From Rhodospirillales bacterium (GTDB taxonomy: Bacteria > Pseudomonadota > Alphaproteobacteria > Rhodospirillales > SHVU01), in the NCBI GenBank assembly GCA_009691105.1, contig SHVU01000008.1, forward strand, positions 1 through 64,000: DNA of 64,000 bases. Direction: 5' to 3'. Positions 58,976 to 64,000 of this stretch are shown here, in pieces. Numbering within the stretch: the first letter of the stretch is position 1; each line of letters opens with the position of its first letter. The notes under the pieces were generated by a model that was not told the origin of the DNA, made no database searches, and was given only the letters and a program-made list of their open reading frames with translations. A program made the translations under genes and the position numbers.

Positions 58976-59020
58976 CCGCGCCGGCCGGGTGGAGGGAAAA
59001 CTCCAACCCGGCCGGCGCGG
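58976..59020 (-). terminator. Very GC-rich hairpin between dctP and dctQ
   Basis: CCGCGCCGGCCGGGT (58976-58990) pairs perfectly with ACCCGGCCGGCGCGG (59006-59020), 15 bp, with a short inner helix possible. Located just after the binding-protein stop. Such a structure can protect the message and raise the binding protein above the membrane subunits. Confidence 0.6.
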
Positions 59021-59039
59021 CAACCTCAGATATCTGAGC

Positions 59040-60014
59040 CTATTTCGTGTCCTGAATGATCTTCAGCATTTCCTTTTCGGCGTCGGTCTTGAGGAACTGG
59101 TCATAGACCTTCTTTGACGCGTCGATAAAGGGCTGCCGTTCCGGCCGAGTCACTTTCACGTTTTGAGCGACGAGCAATTTGAGCTTCTCGTCGTCCTCGG
59201 TCAGAAAGGCGGTGTTCTGCAATTTGCAAGCGGCATCGCCGGCGACCCCGACGGCCTTTTTCTGAGACGGGGTGAAGCTCTGATAGGTCTTCTCCGACAT
59301 GATCAGAGTGTTGGTGAACACCAGCCACTGGATGATCGCCCAGTTCGGGGCCACTTCGTAGAACTTCTGTTCGTAATAGTTAGAGTTCGCGGCGTCCGCT
59401 CCGTCAACGACTCCGGTCTGCAGCGAGCTGTAGACTTCGGGATAGGCAATGGCGGCGGCGTTGGCGCCCATAGCGTTGAAGGTGGCGACATGGACCGGAT
59501 TTTCGATGGCCCGGATCTTGAGGCCCTTCATGTCGGCGATCGTATTGATCGGCTTTTTCGACATGATGTTTCGGATGCCGGTGGTCATGGCGCAGACGAA
59601 GCGGATGCCTTTCTTTGCGGACGCGGCTTCCATCTTCTCCTTGAGCGGTCCTTGCCAGACCTTCTCGAAGTGCGGCAGATCGCGAAAGACGAACGGCATG
59701 TTGGCGATATTGAGTTCCGGTACCCAGTTCGCAAGCACGGCTGAGGCCGGATGGGCCGCGCCGACCGTTCCGATGAGAATGCCTTCGATTTCGTCGCGCT
59801 CGCCGCCAAGTTGCTTGTTGGGGAAGAGCTTTACCGTAATTTCGCCCTTGGTCTCCGCTTTGAGCGTGTCGGCAAAGAGCAGCGCCAATCGATGGTTGAC
59901 GTGCTGCTCGCTCGATTGGTGCGCGTACTTCAATTCCACCGCCTGGCCGGGTGTGGCGAGGGCGAGGACGAGAGTCCCGGCAAGGCCGAGACAGAGTCCG
60001 TAGCTATGAGTCAT
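59040..60014 (-). CDS. dctP: TRAP transporter solute-binding protein
   Basis: About 324 residues from the ATG at 60014, which has GGAGGAGAC upstream. The signal peptide (LCLGLAGTLVLALATPGQA) is followed by VELKYAHQSSEQHVNHRLAL. It has the DctP landmarks FPNKQLGGERDEIEGILIGT, MKGLKIRAIENPVHVATF and SSLQTGVVDGADA, including the Arg that binds carboxylates. It brings an organic acid to DctQM. The ligand may be a substrate of the neighbouring lyase. Confidence 0.93.
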   Translation of the reverse strand: MTHSYGLCLGLAGTLVLALATPGQAVELKYAHQSSEQHVNHRLALLFADTLKAETKGEITVKLFPNKQLGGERDEIEGILIGTVGAAHPASAVLANWVPELNIANMPFVFRDLPHFEKVWQGPLKEKMEAASAKKGIRFVCAMTTGIRNIMSKKPINTIADMKGLKIRAIENPVHVATFNAMGANAAAIAYPEVYSSLQTGVVDGADAANSNYYEQKFYEVAPNWAIIQWLVFTNTLIMSEKTYQSFTPSQKKAVGVAGDAACKLQNTAFLTEDDEKLKLLVAQNVKVTRPERQPFIDASKKVYDQFLKTDAEKEMLKIIQDTK

Positions 60015-60066
60015 GACGTCTCCTCCATTTACCTTATTGTCGTTGTGACGAATTGGCGCGGCCTGC

Positions 60067-60957
60067 CTAGGCCGCCTTCTTGGCGAGCACACCGAGGTCT
60101 TCAAGAACGCTACGCAGACCGGGAATCTTCGACGCCGGCAACGGCAGGCGCGGCATGCGGGGCGGACCCATCGAACGTCCGATCAAATCCATCGCGGCCT
60201 TCGTGCCCGACACGTACAGATCGCCGTCGATCTGACCCATGATCGGCTGGAGGCGGTTGTAGATTTCCCGGCCGCCTTCTGGATCGTTCTCGGTCACAGT
60301 CTTGCGATACGCCGCGGCCGACAGCGCCGGGGCGACGTTGCCGCACACCGAAACCCAACCCTTGGCGCCGAGACGCCACGCTTCGTAGCGGGCGAAGACG
60401 ATCATCTTGTCGGGACCGACGAGACGATGAATGTCGCGGACGCGTGTTTGATCGCCGCTTGCTTCCTTGATGTAGCGAACGTTGTCGAGCTGCGAGAGCC
60501 GCGCCACGAGAGGCGGCTTGATGTCGACGTTGGCGATCCGGGTGTTGTTGTAGAGCATGATCGGAATCGAGATCGCGTCCGAGATGGCGCGGAAATGCGC
60601 GAACAGTTCGTCGTCGGTCGGCGAACTGTAATAGGGCTGGATGACCATGACGCCATCGGCGCCGAGCTTCTCGGCTTCGCGGCTGTAGCGAACGGCCCGT
60701 TCGGTCCATTCGTGTGCGGTGCCGGCGATCACGGGGACCCGGCCCTTGGCTTGGTCGACGACGGCGTCGATCACTTGGGCGCGCTCTTCGTCGTTGACCG
60801 ACAGCCATTCGCCGGTCGAGCCGAGCGGGATCAAGCCGGGTACGCCTTCTTCGATCTGCCAATCGACGTGGCGACGCAGTGCTTTCTCATCGATCCGCTT
60901 GCCGTCTTCAGTGAACGGCGTGCAGATGACGGTGAATGCTCCTTCGAAATGGGCCAT
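60067..60957 (-). CDS. DapA-family lyase of the TRAP operon
   Basis: 296 residues from the ATG at 60957, 7 nt after GGAGG; the ATG at 60963 is too near that site. Schiff-base Lys164 (RYIKEASG), Tyr136 (MLYNNTRI) and GSTGEW identify the dihydrodipicolinate synthase/N-acetylneuraminate lyase fold. It is a distant relative of the lyase at 52.9-53.8 kb. It sits first in an operon with dctP, dctQ, dctM and an EamA remnant, so it probably acts on the imported acid. Confidence 0.88.
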   Translation of the reverse strand: MAHFEGAFTVICTPFTEDGKRIDEKALRRHVDWQIEEGVPGLIPLGSTGEWLSVNDEERAQVIDAVVDQAKGRVPVIAGTAHEWTERAVRYSREAEKLGADGVMVIQPYYSSPTDDELFAHFRAISDAISIPIMLYNNTRIANVDIKPPLVARLSQLDNVRYIKEASGDQTRVRDIHRLVGPDKMIVFARYEAWRLGAKGWVSVCGNVAPALSAAAYRKTVTENDPEGGREIYNRLQPIMGQIDGDLYVSGTKAAMDLIGRSMGPPRMPRLPLPASKIPGLRSVLEDLGVLAKKAA

Positions 60958-61065
60958 GCCCATACCTCCATATACTGATCGTCTTCGGACTAGGTTGTGC
61001 CGACGATATCCCTGAGTCGCGGACCGCACAACGCCCGTTTCGGCAGGCGTCGTGCGATGTTGCGG

Positions 61066-61563
61066 CTAGTGTCCGTGGCCGCTGCTGGAACCACCGGAGC
61101 CGCCAGAACCCATGGCACCTGCCGCGCGTACGAGGGCTTCGACCTTTACGGTCCCGCCCTTTTCAAAGGTCAGAGTCAGGGGAACTCGTTCGCCTTCTTT
61201 CAGCGTGGCCTTAAGGTCCGTCAGCATGATGTGATGGCCGCCGGGAGCTAAAACGGTAGGCGCCGTCGGATTGACCTCGATCGACGAGACGTGGCGCATC
61301 TTGGCGACGTCGCCGTCCTTGATGGTGGTGTGCATTTCGGCTCGGCCGGCGACCGGCGTCGCGACGGACAGCAGGCGATCAGGATTGCCATCCTTGGCGG
61401 TAATCGTCAGATAGATAGCGCCCGTCTTGCTCATGCCGGCCGTGGCTCGCGCCCAGGGCTCGACGACGTCGACAGTGTGGTTGTTGCCGTCATGAGCCTG
61501 GGCCCTGGCGAACACGGACGCGCAGGCCAGGGCCGCAAGCATCGCTACGGTGAAACGAGTCAT
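61066..61563 (-). CDS. Periplasmic copper chaperone PCu(A)C
   Basis: 165 residues from the ATG at 61563, about 7 nt after GGAG. A signal peptide (MTRFTVAMLAALACASVFAR) ends at AQAHDG. The Cu(I) motif is spread as AEMHTTIKDGDVAKMRHV and GGHHIMLTDL, giving His and Met ligands. The C-terminus ends GSSSGHGH, which may also bind metal. PCu(A)C hands copper to the CuA or CuB site of cytochrome oxidase. Follows the Sco gene by about 11 bp. Confidence 0.9.
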   Translation of the reverse strand: MTRFTVAMLAALACASVFARAQAHDGNNHTVDVVEPWARATAGMSKTGAIYLTITAKDGNPDRLLSVATPVAGRAEMHTTIKDGDVAKMRHVSSIEVNPTAPTVLAPGGHHIMLTDLKATLKEGERVPLTLTFEKGGTVKVEALVRAAGAMGSGGSGGSSSGHGH

Positions 61564-61574
61564 TGAAGTCTCCA

Positions 61575-62186
61575 TTAGGACCGCGACACGAGTTCGCGCA
61601 GCCGTTCGGCTAGGCGTTCCGGTCCACCTTGAGGGTTGATCCGCGTCACGAATTTGGTGTCGGGCCCCATCACGTAGAGAAGCGTGCTGTGGTCCATGGT
61701 GTAGGTGTCGCCCTGGTCGACCCGCCGATAGAACACCCGATACATGTTGGCGGCGGTGGCGACCTGCTCGGCAGTCCCGGTCAGACCCAGAATGCGTGAG
61801 CTGAAAGCACCGGTGTACTGAGCGAGCACTTCGGGCGTGTCGCGTCCCGTATCGACGGACACGAACACCGGCTGGACGCGATCGGCGAGAGGGCCGAGCC
61901 GATTGAGGGCGAGCGCTACGTCGCTGAGGGTTGTCGGACAGACGTCCGGGCAATAGGTGAAGCCGAAGAACACCAGCAACCATTTGCCGCGGAACGTTTC
62001 CTCGGTGACGGCGCGTCCGGTCTGATCGACCAGTTGGAAAGGACCGCCGACTGACGAGATCGCGGGCGTCGCAATGGATTCTCCCTTACGGCCATCGCGA
62101 AGCATCAGGCCGATGATCAACATGCCGGCCAGGGCGATGAAACCGGTCGCGAGTATTAAAAGACCGCGTCGTGCGGCAGGACTCAT
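61575..62186 (-). CDS. Sco1/SenC-family copper metallochaperone
   Basis: 203 residues from the ATG at 62186, placed by GAGGAGT about 8 nt upstream. One membrane helix (GLLILATGFIALAGMLIIGL) anchors a thioredoxin-fold domain in the periplasm. Copper ligands are Cys79 and Cys83 (FTYCPDVCPTTL) and His166 (TMDHSTLLY). Sco proteins assemble the CuA centre of cytochrome c oxidase. Between the DUF2946 and PCu(A)C genes. Confidence 0.93.
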   Translation of the reverse strand: MSPAARRGLLILATGFIALAGMLIIGLMLRDGRKGESIATPAISSVGGPFQLVDQTGRAVTEETFRGKWLLVFFGFTYCPDVCPTTLSDVALALNRLGPLADRVQPVFVSVDTGRDTPEVLAQYTGAFSSRILGLTGTAEQVATAANMYRVFYRRVDQGDTYTMDHSTLLYVMGPDTKFVTRINPQGGPERLAERLRELVSRS

Positions 62187-62280
62187 AGCGGACACTCCTC
62201 AGGCGCGAATCGCTGACAGTGATGCGCGCGCCTCACGACGTCTCGAAAGACGTCGATGACGCACGTTCAGAAAGACGGTG

Positions 62281-62730
62281 TCAGGCGATAACGGGAGGAG
62301 CGCGCGGTGGGTGAGTGGACGACGGGCCAGCGACGATCGGTGTGGCATGGCGGACCGAGAACGACGCGCGTTGGGTGGTCGTGGGCAGCGGCCGCGCTGT
62401 GGTCGGCGGCAACAGTGCCGTGCCCGCCATCTTCGAGCCCAGGCAGATGGGGCAATAATAAGTCGAAACGGGGTCGTTCGCGGGTAACGGGTTATCGCCG
62501 TCGGTTCCGACATCCACGAGGTGCAGGAGTTGGAAACCGGTTGCCGTACACAGAAGGATCGTGTCGTCGGACCGCGACGGATACCCCGCGGCGGCCGCGG
62601 GATGCACGATCGGCAGCGCTGCGTGGAAGAGAATCCCGACGATGGCGAGCGTGACGGCGACGCTCCGCCAAACCCGTCTTGAAAGACGGATCTTTCGCCG
62701 CGCGACGCTAGAGCCGAAGCCGGTTAGCAT
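62281..62730 (-). CDS. DUF2946-family protein
   Basis: 149 residues with one membrane or signal helix (VAVTLAIVGILFHAALPIVH) and the family motif YYCPICLGSKMAG near the middle. Such proteins are often beside copper transport or copper-response genes. Located upstream of sco and PCu(A)C on the same strand. Function unknown, but a role in copper handling is likely from context. Confidence 0.7.
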   Translation of the reverse strand: MLTGFGSSVARRKIRLSRRVWRSVAVTLAIVGILFHAALPIVHPAAAAGYPSRSDDTILLCTATGFQLLHLVDVGTDGDNPLPANDPVSTYYCPICLGSKMAGTALLPPTTARPLPTTTQRASFSVRHATPIVAGPSSTHPPRAPPVIA

Positions 62731-62857
62731 GGCGGTACGCTAGCCCATCGCGGTGCGTCTCGGAAGGCCAAGCCGCGACCGTAAACGAGGTTCGGTGCTA
62801 AACTCGACGCGAGTACTATTCACTCTGACTCGCGATCGGACAGACGAAGGACGCGCC

Positions 62858-63796
62858 ATGATGCCAACGTCGACCACGCCGCCGTTGCCCGGGATGGAAC
62901 TCCTCAAGGGCGCCATCGACAGCCACGTTCATTGTTGCCCGCATATCAATGCGCGGACCGTGACGGTCTTCGACGCCGTGCGCCACGCCGCGGCGGCAGG
63001 GTTGCGCGGTGTCGGACTTCTCGATCTTTTCGCGAATTCGTCCGGTCTGGCGGCCCTTGCCAATCGCGAGCTGGGGCATCTCGGCGTCGATGTCTTCGGC
63101 GGCATCGTCCTCGAGCCCTACGCTGGGGGCGTGTCGGCCCGCGCCGTCGAAGTCGCTCTCGACATGGGATACGGGTCCGGATCCGGGGCGCGGTTCGTAT
63201 CGTTGCCCTGCCACGCGACGCGGATGATGGCGCGCGCCGAGCGCCGCAGCCCAGCCTTCGTCGAAAGTTGTTTGGAGATTCCGCTGAAAGGCGAGTTGCC
63301 CGATCCGCTGCCGGAAATTCTCGATCGGATCGCGGCCCGCGATGTTGTCTTCAACACCGGCCACATTACGGCTGCCGAAGCGGTCCGTGCTGTCGAGGCG
63401 GCAAAGGCCCGGGGTATCCAGCGCATCTTGTGCCCCGCGTCGTACTACACAGCCGACGATGTGCGCGAGTTGGTTCGTCTCGGCGCCTACGTCGAGTTCG
63501 CGTTCTTCGTGATGAGTCACGCGACGCAACTCGGCATGACCATGAGCGATCACGAAAAGCATCGCTACACGCAAGTGCCCCTCGATCAAGTCATTACGAA
63601 TATCCAGGCGGTCGGACCCGACCATGTCGTGTTGTCGAGCGACTCGGGCTCGTTCGTTTTGGCCCCGCCGGTGGAAGCGTTCCGCGAGTGGCTGGTTCTG
63701 GTATCCGGATCGGGAATCGATCGGGCCGCTATCGACCGCATGGCCAACCAAAATCCGGCGTGGCTGTTCAAAGTGGGAGCGGTCGGCGCGGTTTGA
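62858..63796 (+). CDS. DUF6282 family metal-dependent hydrolase-like protein
   Basis: 312 residues from ATG 62858, preceded by AAGGA. An amidohydrolase-like metal site is visible as GAIDSHVHCCPHI near residue 25, later histidines in FNTGHITAAEA and MSHATQLGMTMSDHEKH, and a terminal Asp in VLSSDSG. The group resembles amidohydrolases (TIM barrel) and the reaction is unknown. Divergent from the copper genes. Confidence 0.82.
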   Translation: MMPTSTTPPLPGMELLKGAIDSHVHCCPHINARTVTVFDAVRHAAAAGLRGVGLLDLFANSSGLAALANRELGHLGVDVFGGIVLEPYAGGVSARAVEVALDMGYGSGSGARFVSLPCHATRMMARAERRSPAFVESCLEIPLKGELPDPLPEILDRIAARDVVFNTGHITAAEAVRAVEAAKARGIQRILCPASYYTADDVRELVRLGAYVEFAFFVMSHATQLGMTMSDHEKHRYTQVPLDQVITNIQAVGPDHVVLSSDSGSFVLAPPVEAFREWLVLVSGSGIDRAAIDRMANQNPAWLFKVGAVGAV

Positions 63797-63827
63797 GCCG
63801 TCGTCGAGGCCGCGAACGAGCGACGCC

Positions 63828-64000
63828 ATGACGCCGGCTGGCGCGCCATTCCCCTGGAGGATCGCATCGATCCTCTTTGTCCTCGTTCCTGCGAGCTATG
63901 GCGTCTTGGCGCTCAGCCTCGACATGGACGCCAACTGGGACCTTCGCAACTACCACTACTACAACGCCTATGCGTTTCTCGAAGATCGGCGCGGATTCGA
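63828..64000 (+). CDS. 5' end of a multi-pass membrane protein
   Basis: The frame begins MTPAGAPFPWRIASILFVLV, runs through a first hydrophobic helix, then DMDANWDLRNYHYYNAYAFL and leaves the window. An acidic-aromatic segment after the first helix is the usual start of uncharacterised multi-pass membrane proteins of the glycosyltransferase C/GT39-like kind. Only 57 codons are visible. Confidence 0.6.
   Translation, partial: MTPAGAPFPWRIASILFVLVPASYGVLALSLDMDANWDLRNYHYYNAYAFLEDRRGF

Overview
The window is high-GC DNA from an alphaproteobacterium, probably of the Rhodospirillales type. The main evidence is a complete division and cell-wall (dcw) cluster with lpxC, bamD, recN and ligA behind it, a detached F0 operon of the atpI-atpB-atpE-atpF'-atpF kind next to smc, and DNPR-type (meso-diaminopimelate) MurE. 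The placement rests on gene order and protein features only.

Layout. 1-4.6 kb: a TauD-type dioxygenase, a dipeptide epimerase, a hydroxyisobutyrate dehydrogenase-like enzyme, a universal stress protein and a NifU-type scaffold. 4.7-9.2 kb: a DUF1194 protein, a decayed TolC-type gene, proline iminopeptidase, a DUF3750 lipoprotein, a small lipoprotein and a possible gene remnant. 9.2-12.9 kb: a broken GGDEF-EAL gene, DjlA and an AmpD-like amidase. 12.9-13.3 kb: RNase P RNA. 13.5-37.9 kb: a six-repeat MraZ operator, then mraZ-rsmH-ftsL-ftsI-murE-murF-mraY-murD-ftsW-murG-murC-murB-ddl-ftsQ-ftsA-ftsZ, lpxC, bamD, recN, ligA, mostly joined by 1-14 nt overlaps. 37.9-46.8 kb: the F0 operon, smc, a DsbA-like protein, a DciA-like protein, mutY and apt. 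46.8-61 kb: an accessory region with cytochrome c, a broken TRAP receptor gene, two related MFS carriers flanking two tandem PLP decarboxylases and a DapA-family lyase, a dienelactone hydrolase, a broken EamA transporter and a TRAP operon with a second DapA-family lyase. 61-62.7 kb: a copper-delivery set (DUF2946, Sco, PCu(A)C). The end holds a DUF6282 hydrolase and the start of a membrane protein.

The most notable observation is a set of in-frame premature stop codons in otherwise well-kept reading frames. They occur in the TolC-type gene, the GGDEF-EAL gene, the orphan TRAP receptor, the EamA transporter and, most tellingly, mutY. MutY keeps its glycosylase domain, but three stops cut off the C-terminal domain that recognises 8-oxoguanine. 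At the best-anchored stops the family residue is Glu or Gly, so GAA, GAG or GGA became TAA, TAG or TGA. These are G:C to T:A changes, the type MutY normally prevents. The proposal that a damaged mutY lets G:C to T:A nonsense mutations accumulate in dispensable genes is an inference that can be tested by comparison with relatives.

Other points of interest are a NifU protein with a duplicated domain in which only the second copy keeps the cysteines, a 17-bp tandem duplication that shifts the end of the universal stress protein, the six-copy MraZ operator, the paired decarboxylase/MFS cluster, and strong hairpins between genes of the catabolic operons. No tRNA, CRISPR array, insertion sequence or prophage was seen.
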